Origin: Pleodorina starrii
Taxonomy: Eukaryota > Chlorophyta > Chlorophyceae > Chlamydomonadales > Volvocaceae
Assembly: GCA_030267565.1 (NCBI GenBank)
Contig: BRXU01000004.1
Span: forward strand, 6,898,001 to 6,962,000
Direction of reading: 5' to 3'
DNA length: 64,000 nt
The position numbers were made by a program, and so were the translations under genes. Of this stretch, positions 11,494 to 24,500 are shown piece after piece (position 1 is the stretch's first letter; each line of letters opens with the position of its first letter). The notes below the pieces were generated by a model that saw only the letters and a program-made list of their open reading frames with translations, had not been told where the DNA came from and made no database searches.

Positions 11494-12003
11494 GCGACGG
11501 GTGATGTGGATCGCGCGGGTTGAGGGCCTGAGAGGAGCAGCAGCGGGGGGCGATGGCTACGTTTTGTTTAGTTGGGTGGGCGGACGCGAAGCGTTTTGGG
11601 CGTTCGCCCGATCGCCGCTGGGTGGGCGAATCGTGGAGAGGAGCTCCCTGCCTGCTTTGCAGCTGAGAGTCGGCGGCGCGCGCACCGGCCGCCGCCGCCA
11701 CATTGGCTGCTGTTGGTCGCCGTGTAGCGTGTGCCGTACACCGTTTCGGGCTGCGGCACCGCTGATCTGCCCTCCTGCGGGCTGCATATCACTTCTCCCG
11801 CTCCGCCCCCTCCCACCACCACAACCCCAGACACACCCAGGCCAGCAGGCACGCTTTTGTGTAGTTAGTTGGTAGTTAAACCCCCAGAGCTACCGTACAC
11901 CCCAGCGCCAGCCTGCGTCATATCGGACATATATAGTTGGAGCACCGTCCTATTAGTTTGTTAGTGCATGTTATGTCATCGAGGGACCATTAAGACTTGA
12001 TTT

Positions 12004-12008
12004 TGTAA
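12004..12008 (+). terminator. Polyadenylation signal TGTAA
   Basis: TGTAA, the usual chlamydomonad poly(A) signal, about 510 bp after the stop of the LOTUS-like gene. Confidence 0.4.
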
Positions 12009-13208
12009 GTTGGGGGAGGGTGCGCCGAAGTATCGCAACTGGGTTCTTGAGAATCTAGGTGGCTCTGTTTGCACTGCACTGCTCTGCGGCCGGTAAGTGC
12101 CGCCACGCGCGCTTCGCCGTGCTCCGCAGCAAGGGCTTTACAGTACCAAGCAACTTGATGCATACACCGGGCTCAGTCAGGTAATTAATAATTGGCACCC
12201 GGCATCCTTATTGCATGCCGTCACGACAGATTCCTAAGCCTGTTCACCCAGCCTGGTGCCAATTGCCAACGAGCTACAAAAAATAATATCAGCCATGCGT
12301 ACCAACCAAGAAGCTTACCTCCCCGCTCCCTCCCCTCCCTGTACAGGCCCCACCAAATCGCACTCGGGACCTTCCCCTCCACCCCCACCACCACCCCCGC
12401 ATTGAATGGACTAACAACCCCCCCCCTCACCTTCTCTCCCCTCCGCTCGCCGATAGACCCACCGGCCAGAGAGCTCGCGCCCCCTGTCGATCCGATCTGA
12501 AATCGCAGAAGAGGAAAAGATACGTTTGGGAAGCTGCTGCCAGCAAAGGGTCGGGCAGCCCCGGCTCGCGCACGCGCACGCTCCTTACCCAACGCCCCAT
12601 CCGCTACGTGAGCGCAGCAGGAGGGAGTCCGCTGCCGCGCGCCATTCTCCCCGCGTGAACTACGGCTCGCCCACCACGTGCCGTTGCCACGCGCGCCCGC
12701 TTTGCACGGCACAGAGCAGCCGTGCAAAGGCCGTCCAGAGATCACACCCTCACAGGCGGACCCCCGGGGGACGATGACCAACGACCTATGACGACCCGGT
12801 GCTTCGGTCGACAAAAGGAAAGACGCCCTTCCAACCGGGAGGGAGGCATCACCCGCGTCACCCAGGGGGAATCCAGAAGCTTTCACTCAGCAAACTACCA
12901 GTCATGGGGAAAACCCCATGGTTTTTCCTAATCTACGAGACCCAGCAGAAAGCACTCAAGACCTAGGCCCAAGACCTCATTCCTTGCAGACCCCCGGTCA
13001 AAAACCCGGTCAAAAACTCTAAACAGCAGTACTTCCAGCGGAAAAGTCCATGATTTCCCATCCGTACGGTACAGGAGGCCCGGGCCCTCACAAACCGTAC
13101 GTCAAACCAACCAGTCGTATACCAAGTCACACTAACGAAAAGTATTACAGCCCGCATGCCTGCCCCCAACTTGGCCCCGTATCATGTAGTGGGTGCGCGG
13201 GTATGAAT

Positions 13209-13213
13209 TTACA
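13209..13213 (-). terminator. Polyadenylation signal TGTAA for HPRT
   Basis: TTACA on the + strand (TGTAA on the coding strand), about 310 bp after the HPRT stop. A second copy lies at 13145-13149. Confidence 0.45.
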
Positions 13214-13524
13214 GGCCGCCCACCACTCGCCTCCCCCTCCTCTCGACACCCCACCCCGCTCGAGTATGCTCTCATTTCAGACCGCGGGGCGCCCGGAGCT
13301 CGGAGACATTCGGTGCTGCGACAGCGTTTTGAAGGATCGTCACAGTCCGGAGACGCTCCCGCCCGGGGGCCGGGAGCCCCAATGTGCGCCCTCCGTGCCC
13401 TCGTCAAGAGGTCCATAGTCCCTATCATGCACTAGGACGTATGACGGGCGCCCGACCCACATCCCTCGAGTGGCTTGTGCGCGCGCTCCGAAACCTAGGC
13501 GGCGGCGGTGAGTCGGCTCGGCTC

Positions 13525-15174
13525 TCACTCGTCGCCGCTCTCCCCCGAGCCGTCCGGCTCCGGCGCCTCGATTCCGAGGTGGCTGTAGCACTCCGGCTTG
13601 AGCACGCCAATGTACGGCAGCGTACGGTACTCCTCGTCAAAATCCAGGCCGTACCCGACCACGAACTCGTTGGGGCACTGCGAACGGCGAGGTGGGGTAA
13701 CCCTCTGTCAGTAGTGCCCTCTATCGGTACCCTCAGCGAGCCTTACGGTTGACAGTCACTCCTGACACAAGAGGCGAGGTTTTGGTCAGCACATACCGCA
13801 ATGCCGTACCGCCCGAGCCCTGGACTGTGCACGAGCCCTACCCAGCCGCCTGTCGCCCACACACGCGTGCGATCCCGCACAAGCAGCTTAATGGGGCTGA
13901 AAGAAAGGCCGCGGCGTCCCGGGGTTTGTCACAGACCCTGGCCCTGCTGTCACCCAAAACCATGTTGCACAGACCCAGGCCCCCCTGCCGGACGCGTGGC
14001 TGTGCAGCTCGACCCAGCTCGACCCACCACGAATCCAGTGTACTCGGGGCGGTACGACAGCTTTCGCCGCTCGTGCTTGTCGAGCAGCGTGGCGGTCGCC
14101 ACCGAGGCGGCGCCGCACTCCTCCAACAGAAAACGGCTAACCGTCGTGATGGTCAGCGCCGTGTCAACGATATCCTCCACCTGTCCGTCCGTCCGTCAGT
14201 CCGAGCGTCGGTCGGGCAAAGCAGGCAGGGGGTAAGGAAGACGAAAAGACAAATCGCAGGCGGGAGGGTTTTATAGCGTGGTGGGATTTCTGCGCGCCTG
14301 GGCGATGGTACGACCATGCCATCGACCAGCCATCTCCTTCGACGCGCACAGGTGCCTCTGTAGGGAAATGACGGCACCAGCCAGGAAGCCCTACAGAAAT
14401 CTATCCCAGGGCAACAGACCACGCGCGTGTGGGCCGGCTCACCAGCAGAACGTGCCGCCCCTCCACCTTCTCCCGCCGCAGATCTGTCTTCAACTGGGAG
14501 GGAAAAGGGGAAGGGCCAGGCCGTTGGCACACAGGGGCATACGTACCAGGGTTAGCGCGACAACGAGTCGAAGCAAGGGTTGATGCAAGAACTGATTGGT
14601 TGTGACGTTTATGGTAGCGAGAGCGGCCATCCCTGGAAGGCAGGGGCGCTGCGTACCGTACCTTGACTTCGCCGGTCGACTCGGTTCCTGAGCCGTAGCT
14701 AGAGGCGCGGATGAAGTCGAGCGTGAGGCCGCGTGGGCAAGGCTCTATCGCCCTGACGAGGTCGCTGAAAAACATGAAGCTGCCCTTGAGGACCTGAGGC
14801 AAGGAGTTGGAGTTCCATGACAGGTAAGGCTTCGGACGCACTTTTCGAGTAGACTTGCGTATGGCGGTCTGCTTCAGCTGTGAACAATACAGCGGCCTCT
14901 AGAAAAGCGCAATGCTCTATGGTAGTCGGGCCAGCCATGCGCCTCAATTCAAGTTCCAGGCTGCAAACTCCATGTCCTTACCCCCAAAATGAGCGGCGCC
15001 TTCCCTTGATAGTCTTGCGCTATTTGCCTGTTGTCATGAGGCGTAGCAAGGACATATCAGAGCTACGACCGCCGTTCAAGCCCTCTATGAGCCGCCAGTC
15101 ACTTTCGTTCCTTACCGGCCAAGTTCGGAGACCCGAGCCTGGATAACCGACTCCGTGTAAAGGACCTTTGCCAT
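13525..15174 (-). CDS. HPRT: Hypoxanthine-guanine phosphoribosyltransferase
   Basis: Purine salvage enzyme that converts hypoxanthine or guanine plus PRPP to IMP or GMP in the cytosol. Six exons on the minus strand: 15116-15174, 14982-15027, 14662-14793, 14443-14493, 14028-14180 and 13525-13677; phases match throughout and give 197 residues, a normal length. Family landmarks in order: an N-terminal helix ([20 protein letters not shown]), the LILGVLKGS segment, STGEVK, the PRPP-binding loop [10 protein letters not shown] with its acidic Glu-Asp pair, LLDKHERRK, and FVVGYGLDF with the purine-binding aromatic/acidic region near the end, then [13 protein letters not shown]. The start ATG at 15174 is chosen because the reading immediately gives the family N terminus; an upstream coding exon cannot be excluded. 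All key motifs are intact. The tail after PECYS is acidic and about 20 residues long. Confidence 0.95.
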
Positions 15175-16850
15175 GTCATCATGGTAAGTTCGCCGGCCGC
15201 TGCAGCTGGCGACCTCCTTGGCCGGCGACGCCTGAACTGTCGCGACGCTAACCATGATGTTCCGCGTAGTTGCTTTAGAGCTGGGTATGCTGATCCTCTT
15301 TGCAGAAAACGACAATTGCGCCATTGAGCACAGGGAATGCGCCCGTGCGGGTCTTCCAGCGCGACACATGGTGGACGACATGTACGATTGTTCAAAACCG
15401 GGCAACGGCGAGCGCTCGACAGTCTATTGCGCGTGCGAACGCCATTGTCCTTTATATAATGATGTGCTGTGTCCACAGGCTCAACAAACGGTAGCTTGAT
15501 AGTGGCCTTTCGGACTCCTGCCAGCATGGAACACTGCGAAGTGCTGCGCATTGCGGCACTTAGAAGCAAAATATTATACCTACTGTCACGTGTTTTTATA
15601 TATTGTTATCTGGTTTTTACCATACATTTCCGCGCAAGCGGCGTCCACCCGGCCAACAGCTGGGCCCGGCGGTGGTTAGGGCCCCCCAAGCCTCAAGCCA
15701 AAAAGGCCACAGACGCACAAAGCTAAAGTCAATGCGGCATATAAACGTTTGGCATTCACTGCGTGTTCAGAATGCTCGCATTGGCCGTCCCTGCCAGACG
15801 TTGCCAACTGTCGCAACTGACTGGAGGTCGCATCATGGTTCGGTTACTCCGCAGCCCGCACACAGGTCGTCTAATGGCGAATCTCAGCTGCGGGTCCAGA
15901 GATTTCTGCCAACCTGCTCAGGCGGCCTCGCGTAGCATGGCCTCACATTTCCCCCGGGCCGCCCGAGATGATTTTGTCCATTCGTACCTCATGCAGAGAC
16001 CCGGGGACGCGGTCTCAGTAAATGTTCCGACACTCAAATTGAAGGTTTCTGGCGCAGGCCAGCGCACCCGACTAATACATGCCCCTGCTCCCCACCCTGC
16101 TCGCCACACTACCGGTACCCTGGAGTACAAATGGAGTCACCGGGCTTCCGCCAAGTACCGTACCTCTACCCGCCTCTCTAACCCCCCAAGATCTGCAGCG
16201 ACCGTGCAAAGCCTGACAGCAAGGACACAGGACACTCCATACCGATTCCCTACTCGCGTGCTTCCAGCCCTCCGCACCACCCACCCCCCAACCAGTGGCC
16301 ATCCTGCTGCGCATCCCCGGTCGCGCGCATCTAGGGCCGGCCGGCACCAGCTACCTAACTACGGGTCCATGGAAATACGGTAACCCGCTCCCATCCCAAT
16401 GCTCGTCTGCGGCCGCCGCGGTGGCCGGCCGGCCCGTGGGTGCGCCATCCCTCCAGCCTCCAACCCTTAAAAACATGTACACCCCCATGTGCCCATGCGC
16501 CCCACATACGGACGGCCAGCGCACTCCCGCGCCCATGGCGGCCCACACGCGCACACGGGCGAGATGAATAAGATGAATAAGAGGGCACAGCCCGGCCTCT
16601 TTCGTGGGAACCTCGCTGCAGGAGGCGGCGGTGACCGCCACCACCGTCCTGCGCAACCAGCCCCCGCCCGCACCTCCCAACGCCCCCAACCGACCGAACG
16701 ACCAACGACCTACTGCTCGCCTACCTTGCATTCCAATCCCGAGATGCTTCTGAAGCACGTATCTGGAATAGCTCCCAGCGCGCAGCTACACACGGTCTTC
16801 CTACACGACACAGCCCACACACGCACGCGGCCGCTCGACCGAGGCCGCGG
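15175..16850. other. Region between HPRT and the Tudor-like gene
   Basis: Holds the HPRT promoter or 5' leader and the 3' flank of the minus-strand gene that stops at 16851. Open frames here are short, cross the strand at random and lack domains. No repeat or RNA gene was recognised. Confidence 0.6.
15450..15458 (-). promoter_or_regulatory. TATA-like box upstream of HPRT
   Basis: TTATATAAAGG reads on the minus strand about 277 bp before the HPRT ATG. If it is used, the 5' leader would be about 245 nt or contain an intron. Confidence 0.35.
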
Positions 16851-19800
16851 CTACAGGTCATGGTCCATGGTGGTGATGGCGCGCGGTCGCGGCGCGGAGG
16901 GCAGCTCCTTCCTCCCCGTGCCACCGCCATCCTTGCCCCCTCCCCCTCCGGCGCTGCCGCCTCCCGTCCCCGTCCCCGCCCCCGGCCCCGCCGCCGCGCC
17001 GTTCCGGAGCGCCGCCACGCCGCTGGACCCACTGCCGATGCGATTCGCCGCGCCGCCCCCGCTGCCCAACCCCGCCGCCGCGGCAGCCCGCCCACTCCCA
17101 GACGCCCCTGAAGGCCCGGCAACAGCAGCAGCAGCAGCCGTGGAGTTGCCGCCGCCATCTGGTGCCGTTGCAGCCGCTGGCACAGCGGTAGCTCCCGCTG
17201 CTACCCCTGTTGTGGCACCTCCGGCACCGGCGCCACGGCCCGGGGCCACGGCCCCCGCCGCGGCCGCGGCCGCTGCACCCCCGCCTCCCCCACCTCCCCC
17301 GCCTCCCCCACCCTCGCCCATCCGGCCTCCCGGCAGCAGCTGCCCGCCGTTGCCCGACGGCGCCCCCGATGCGCGCTGCTGCTGCCCCGTGGGCTCCTGC
17401 CGGGCCCCTGCGGCCGAGGTGTGGCCGCTGTTGCCGGCGGCAATGGACCGCGCTCCTTGGGCTACGGCGGCCCCCTGCTGCCCCGGCCCCGCCCCCGCAT
17501 TTCCCGCCCTTCCCTGCCCGCCCCCACCGCCGTCCCCTGCCTGCGCCTGCGAACCCCCGGTACCACCCTGCTGCTGTGGCGGCGGCGGCGGCGCCGGCGG
17601 TGGCGGTGGCGGGTCATCGTCATCATCTTCGCTTTCGGAGATAATTACCGCACGCTTGGACTTTTTCAAGCCGTACCCGCCGCCACCGCCGCCGCTGGCC
17701 GCCAAGGCGTCGTGCGGCCCTGCCGGGCCCCCTTCGCCAGCGCCTGCCAGCGCCGCGGCGGACCGCTTCCCGGACCCCCCGGGCGCCGTCGCCGTCGCGC
17801 CCCCTCCCGCCGGCGACACCGACGCCCCTTCCCGCGGCTCCCGCTCCCGCTGCTGCTCTCCGCGGTGTCCGTTGCTGCTCCCGCCGCTGGTCTGTTTACT
17901 GAGGTGCCGCTGCGTCTGAGCGGAGGGTCCGGCAGCCCCACCGCCGCCGCCGCCGCCGCCGCGGGTCCCCGGCGGGCCGCTGCCGTCAGCCGATCGGCGG
18001 TGCCCCGACGGCCCTAAATGGGGCATCGAGTCCGGCGGCACGGGCGATGCGGCGGCGGACCGCCCCACGGGCGCGTGGGTTGCTGCCGCCGCGGCTGCGC
18101 TGCCGCATCCGCCCTGGAGAGCGAGCCCAGCTGCCGCCGCCGGCGGTGGCGGCGGCGCGCCGCCCGGCTGGGGTGGCTGGGCGGCGGGCCCGCCGCCGTT
18201 GCCGCCGCGGCAGGTGCCGCCGTCGGGGATGATGAGTGCGGTGGCTGGGTCGACGGTGAAGCCGGCAGGCAGCCGGCCGCATTCGTACATGCCGCCGGGC
18301 AGCAGGCCCAGCGTCCCTGCGGAGGCTCAGTCAGGGGAGGCGGCGAGGAGGGAGGGAGGGGAAGTGACACGATGGGGTTTGGCCGGGGCCGGGCATATGC
18401 GGTCGGTGTGCAGAGTCCGGCCTGGAGCTACGGGCCTCCCCCCGGGAAGCACTGGACGCACTGGAGGCACACCGCACCCCCCGCTGTCGGTTCCGTACCT
18501 GCCGCCTGCAGCTGGCTGTAGTGCGCCAGGAACCAGCGAGCCAGCGGGTCATACGCCGGGTCCGGTACCGCCCCCGCGGCGCCCGCCGCGCGCCCGTCGC
18601 CGGCGTCCTCGTCGCTGGGGCTGCACCGCGTGGACCCCTGGTCGCAAAGAAAGCCCCCCGGCGACTCCGCCACATCGTCCGGCGAGTGCTCGCTCGCCTG
18701 CTCGTCCACCTCCCCAGCGTCGCCCTGCTGAGCCGGCGGCGGTTGCCGCTGCCGCGGCGGCGCCGCCACCGGCGGCGCCTGCGGCAGCTCCGGCAGCCCC
18801 GTCCCCGCCGTCCCCAAGTCCGCCGTGGCCGTGGCCGTGGCGGCGCCGCCGCCCTTGGCGGCGTGGTGGTTTCGGAGCGGCGGCTTGGCGTCACCGCCAG
18901 CGGCGCCTGGCTTGCCCGTCGCGGCGGCTGCGGCGCCGCCGCCCTCCCCCGCCCCGTCGCATCCATCAGCGCCGGCGCCTGGCCCTGACATTAACCCCGG
19001 CCTTGGCGACATTACCTCCTCATCTGCCGCTTTCTCACCGCCGGTCTGCGGGTGACTGGGGCTGGCTTGGGCGCTCTGTCGCCCGCCGCGCCGTTCGCCC
19101 TGGCCCCCCCGAGGCCCTCCGGCGCTGTCGCGGTGCCGGGCGGGCCCCTCCGCGGCCGCGGCGGCGCCTGCCGCCGCCCGGTCGCCCTTGCCGATCGAGC
19201 CGCCGGCCGCTGCCGCGGCCGCCGCTGCCGCTGCGTCTCTGCGACCCGCCTCTCCGCCCGCGGGCCCCTCGCGACTGGACTGCTGCCGCTGGTGTGAACC
19301 GGCTCGCTGCTGGGAGCGCGACTTGGGTCGTTCGCCGGAGGTCTCACCCCCGTCGGCTGCGTCATAGTCCGAGTCCGAATCACCTGCAGGGCGAAGTGAG
19401 AGGAGCGAGGGTTCTACTACAACAGTGTGAGAAGGTTTGGGCCTGGGCTGAAGGCTCTACACGCACTTTAACGTTTCGCAAACAGTACTTCCTGCCGGTC
19501 TAGGGTCTGGGATTTGGGGTGCTGTCCCGATCAGGCAGCAGCGGCTTGGGCAAGAACGGTGGTGTGCACCACCTCTGAAAACGAGTCAGGGAAACGAGCC
19601 AGGAAAGGCGCCAGGCCCTTACAACCTGACCCGCTTCCCTGCGCGCCGGGCGTCGCGAGCCCTCCTCGTGCTGCCGCCACCCCGACCCAACTCACGGCTG
19701 TCTTTCCGGCGGTGCTTCTGCTGCGGCTTGCTGCGCGCGCGGGCCCCGCCGCCGCCGCCCCCACCGGCCCCACCGCCTCCCGCGCCGCCGGTGCCTCCCC

Positions 19801-21082
19801 CGCCGCCGCGCTTGCTGCGGGCGCCCTTGCCGCGCGGCGCCCGCGGCTCCCAGGCGCCGTGCCCCAGATGTCGCCAGTCGTGCGATTTGTAGGAGCCGCG
19901 CCAGATGCGCGCCGAGGCCTTCCGAAGCCACTCCACACGTGACTTCGGCTTCCCCTGCGCGTCTGCATTGCAGTGCATGCGCCGGGGTCGGCAGGGACAC
20001 AGAGCCGGGCCCCCCAGAACAGACGCGGATGGAGTGTGAAAAAAGCCGCGGCAGCCGGGAGCGTACCGTATCTGGACACAGCAGTCACGCGTAGCGGAGG
20101 GCCATCGGGGCGAGAAGCACGGAGCAGTGCACGGAGCGGTGTATGAAAGACGGCGGTTCATGTCCTCCCCATGTCACACGCTGGCCGGCCCGGCCTTTCA
20201 CCACCTCCGTCGTGTCTGTTTTTACCCCGCGTGACTTACTGGGCACCGAATATACGATTTTTACTTCGTTGGCGCTCTCCTTTATGATCTGTCCCTGGTA
20301 CCAGACGTTGGAACAGGCGGTGAGCTCCACCATGGGCTTGCGGGGGAACTTGGAGGGCACGCGGGGTTCGATGACCTCGCCGTCCTGCGAGGCGGGGGGT
20401 ACCGCACGAAAGGAGTACCGCAGCGGGGCGCGGTGGGGGAGGCGGGGGCGGGGTAGGAAGTACGAGCCGGGAGGCGTGGAAAGCGTGGGAAGCGGGGTTG
20501 GTGGGGCGGTGTATGGGGCGGATGTGTGATGGCCTCATCGGGGACGTCCGCAGCGGTGCACCGCCGAGATGTGCGGGAACGCCCGGGCGCTGGGGTCGTG
20601 GGAGAGCGGTGTGGGCCCGAAGCGGCAGGACGGCCCCCCACCTGCAGGACGGCTTTGTTGGTGGTCATGTTCCGAAGCTCCTTGGCGGAGACAGACGCCC
20701 GCCCGTGACTGTCGCGCCGCTCCTTGAGGCTGTCCGAGGCATCCGACTCGCCCGAGACCGAGCTGCTGCTGTACTCCCCACTGCCTGAGGACTCCTGCCG
20801 AGGGAGAAAGACCCAAAGGCGCGTGTGCTCATCAACCCCGCGCTCTGGACGCCGACAGCGGAGCTTTGCCGCTGTCCATGACAACAATTATCAGGCGACG
20901 CGATTTGTGTAGTAAGCGGCTTTGATACAAGTGACATATAAGGTCGGTCTCAATCGCCAGCGCCGCTGCGAGCGCGGGGGCCGCCACAACAGCTCGCTTT
21001 CAATTTCAATGGGCGTCGTCCCTACCTCTGACACATACTCCTCCTCCGAGTTGCTGATGGATTCCTCGTCACTGTCAGCCAT
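16851..21082 (-). CDS. Tudor/Agenet-like putative chromatin protein, 990 aa
   Basis: Six exons: 21026-21082, 20642-20794, 20240-20384, 19696-19962, 18499-19383 and 16851-18316; phases fit and the stop is TAG at 16851. The N terminus is acidic and Ser-rich (MADSDEESISNSEEEYVSE), followed by ESSGSGEYSSSS and a charged helix. Residues about 80-150, spread over exons 3 and 4, form a compact beta-rich unit: VELTACSNVWYQGQIIKES, NEVKIVYS, then VEWLRKASARIWRGSYK and DWRHLGHGAWEPR. Alternating hydrophobic strands with WY and EW..K.S.RI are typical of Tudor, Tudor-knot or Agenet barrels that bind methylated histone tails. The remaining ~800 residues are mostly Gly/Ala/Pro-rich and disordered, with ordered islands DPLARWFLAHYSQLQAA and MYECGRLPAGFTVDPATALI and an acidic SESEDDDDD patch. 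A chromatin-reader role is inferred. In exon 3 the donor CCCA|GTAAGT was preferred because it alone keeps the phase. Confidence 0.72.
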
Positions 21083-21596
21083 GCTTGTCACCTAATCTGG
21101 GCTTCAATTCCCCTTACTCAAGAACCGGTTAACAATGCATGCAAACGGCTGGGTAGGCTATGTATGCCTAGGATTAAAGAAATGTAATTCAAGGGTATAG
21201 GTCATTAGCAACAAGTGCAACGCTTAGGGATCCTGCTGCACAGTATTGTGTCTTGAAACCAACAGCTGCTTTGCCGTGGCCATGAAAGGGGTGGCGCATA
21301 AATGATACTTCGCACAGAGGGTTACACTGATGGAAGTTCCAGGGACACGCATACCAAGCCGCAAATAAAGGGCACCAACTGACTTACGAAAGTGTACGGC
21401 AGGTTGCCGCTTTGCCCGCCATCTCTGTCTGTACAAGCCGCGCAAAGGCGCGCCATGTTCCCCCTTGCCCCTTAACGCCATCCTGCTCACCTCGACAAAC
21501 CAGCGCTTCCTCAGCCCGCAACCTTTCCAAAAATAACACCATGCCCCTTCACTGCAATCCGCTTCTTTCTCATCCTGCCCCTCTTAACAGCCACCC
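21083..21596 (-). other. Region between two minus-strand genes
   Basis: 3' flank of the large LRR gene and promoter of the Tudor-like gene. A TGTAA signal lies inside; no frame is supported. Confidence 0.6.
21322..21326 (-). terminator. Polyadenylation signal TGTAA of the large LRR gene
   Basis: TTACA on the + strand, about 270 bp after the stop codon at 21597-21599. Confidence 0.45.
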
Positions 21597-24500
21597 CTAC
21601 CTATGCCCCTGGAACTGCAACGTCATTTGCGTGACAACCGCTTCGATATCCTCGCCATCCAAATCGCCCCCATCGCCATCCTCCGACGTGTCCGAGTGCA
21701 GCACGTCTGCCATTTCCGCATCCGCTCCGCTTCCACGACCACCCTGCGTCGCACCCGCCGGCGCCGCCACACCGCCACTCCTCGAGCCTACCCACGACGC
21801 GCCAAGGTGCTCGGGCGACACCGATCCGCCTCCAAATCCCCCCGACCCAATTCGGCGCAAGCCGTTCCCCTGCGCCTCGGCACTTGGCGGCGGGGCCTGG
21901 TCCGATGGGCTCGTGATGATGACGGCCGCCCGCCGCTGCGTCATGAATCCGCCCGGAGTACGCGTGAAAGCAGCTCCGCTGCGCCGCCCCGCCGTAGTGG
22001 CCGCGGCCGAGGGAATCGGCTCCAGGGGAAGCTGCAGCAGATCCGCGAGGCCCAGCCCCGTCGGCTGGGAGGCCGCCGCCGCCGCCGGCGGCAGCCGCTC
22101 GGCGCTGTTCGGTGCTGATGACCCATGGGTCGGTCGGCGGGCGAACAAGCTCCGGCCGTAGGCGGCGGCGGCGGCGCCGCCGCCGCTAGCGCTGGAACTG
22201 CTAGCTCCGATGTGGCCGGCGGCAGGCGCGGGCGTAGGCAAGGGCGGGGACGTCCCGTTGTGGCCGGCGGCAGCCGCGGGCTTGGTGGTCGCGGCGGTGG
22301 GCGCGGCAGCTGCAGCAACGGCGGTGTCGCCGGCCGGCGCCAAGGCATGCAAATCTGGAGGCGTTCGCTGCAGCTGGCCAATGCCGTACAGCTGGCGTGG
22401 CCGCGACGCCCGCGGCCTGGTGCTGGCTCCCGGGCTGTGTCCCTCGGCGTCGCCGTCAGCGGCGCTGCCTCCAGACACCGTAGTCGCTCGCGTCGACGTC
22501 GTCGTCGTCGTCGGCGGCGGCGGCGGTAGTAGCAGCTTCAAACCGTCCATGCTTGCTGGATCCACGACGCCGGGCGCCTGCCGCATTGGCACATCCCCCC
22601 CGCCAGCGCTACGAGCGCCGTTGCCCCCGTCTCCACCGCCTGCGCGTTCTGGACCTCCTGCATCGCCACTGCCGCCGCTGCCGCCGCCGCCACCCCGTCT
22701 TGGCCCGACGGCAGTGGCCGTGGCAGTGGCAGCTTCGGCGCCGGAAGATACGCCGGAAGATACGCCGGTTCCAGCCGACGGCGAAACTACAAAGGTCGCC
22801 TGCTCCCGAGGGGCGCCGGACGGACTGGCGCGCGCCGGCGGCACCGTCGCCGCAGACGCCACCGGCCGTACCGACGCCGGCGCCAAAGGCCCGGCGGCAC
22901 ACACCGCCGCTCCGCCGGGGTGTGTGACGAGCGGCTTCAGGTAAGCCTCACACGCGGACACCTGGCGTACCTCCGCGAACAGGTCAGCTGCGGGTTGGCC
23001 CGCCCCCGTCGGCGCATCTCCCGCCGCCCGCGGGCTCAAGGCATATCCACCGGCTCGTTCTGTACCCGCACCCGCACCGGTACCAGCACCAGGGGCTGCA
23101 GAGGTGACGGCCCAGGCGGCGGCTGCGGCCTCCGTGGCGCCGGCAGTGGTCGCACCCGGCGGCGCGCACGCAGTACCGGCGGCAGGCGCCGCGCCGACGG
23201 CGGCAGCAGCGGCCGCGGCAGGCGGCGGCGCAGCGGCGCCTCCTCCTCCGCCTCCTCCTCCTTCGGCGGTGGCAGCCGGAGCTGTCGCGGGCGTAGCAAT
23301 GGGCGCCGGGTGGGGCGTGAGGCCGGGCGCTGAGACGACGGGGCCCAGGCCGACGCGCGGACTTGGCGGAGGCTCGGGGAGTCGGCGCTCCAGGGGCACG
23401 TTGGCGGTTTCGGAGCGATGTGAGCTGTGGCCCTGTTGGAGTGAGGGATGGGGATGTAGCTGGCGGGAGCGCGGGTCCGCCGGTCCGGCGGGTCCGCCAG
23501 CGGCAGGGTCGGCGGCGGCGGCGCCGCCAGAGGTGTTGCGTGGCGCTGTCCCTGTCCCTGTCCCTGACCCTTGCGGCTGGCCAGCTGCTGCCGCAACGAT
23601 GAGGCCGATGGGCACATCCTCATCGCTGCTGCTGTCGCCGCCCTCGCTGCCGCTGCTGCTGGTACTGCTGTCGCCAGCAGCCCCGCCGCCGCCACCTCTC
23701 TCCCCCGTGTGACTGCCGCCGCCAGCGCCAGTGCCCTCGCCGGACGGCCGCTGGCGCTTTGCCGCCGGCGACGGCGGCCTCCGCTCCCGCCGCCGCCCGC
23801 CGCCGTCGCCGCCGCTGCCGCGGCGCTTCCGCGCCGCGCCGTCCTGCCTCCTCGCCGCCGCCGCGTCGGCGACGCCATGGCCGAGCACCACAGGACTCAG
23901 CGCGGCGGGGTCGTACACCTCCCAGCCGCCGTCGGCGGCTGCGCCGCCGCCGCCGCCACCGCCGGCGCGGGCTCCTCGGGCTCCTCGAAGCACCTGCTCC
24001 TCCGCATCGACCTTGGTGGGGCTGTAGTGCTTGGGGGCTCGGCGCTGGCGCTTGATCTCAGCCGGCGCCAGCTTGCCCACATTGGGCGGGTGGACGTCCT
24101 GAGGGTCCGAGGTGACGATCCAGGGAGGGAGGGCAGCGGCGTTGCCGCGCGGGCAGGGCCGACGTTCCGGATGGGGCCACAGGGACTGGACAGGGTAAGG
24201 AAAACCGATACCGCAGCGGAGGGACGTAGGCGACCGAGAACCCATTAATACTTACCAGACACACCTGTCACCTGTTACCTGATCTGGGCAGGGTGTGGTG
24301 GCAGGGCCGGAGCCAGGCGGCGCAGGCGTTGCGGCAAAGCCCCTGGCCGCGCCTGCCGCTCTCAGGCGGCGCAGGCGGGGCACTGGCGCACTGTTCCCTT
24401 CCAGGCGCCGCCATCTGCAAAGCCCCTCCCACGCAGCGGTGTGTGCGCCGCCAGCTCCCTCCGACGCGGGCCCCCAGCCCTCCAGCCCGGCCGCAAGTCC

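Larger units (their letters stand above)
11494..13524. other. Convergent 3' flanks of the LOTUS-like gene and HPRT
   Basis: About 2 kb between two genes that point toward each other. It holds polyadenylation-type signals for both strands and pyrimidine-rich tracts (12320-12440). I see no exon, RNA gene or repeat here that I can support. Confidence 0.6.

Noticed and set aside
16489..17919. Long plus-strand frame opposite the Tudor-like gene
   Set aside because: A Pro/Ala-rich antisense shadow of the GC-rich last exon; the minus-strand reading continues across spliced exons in phase.
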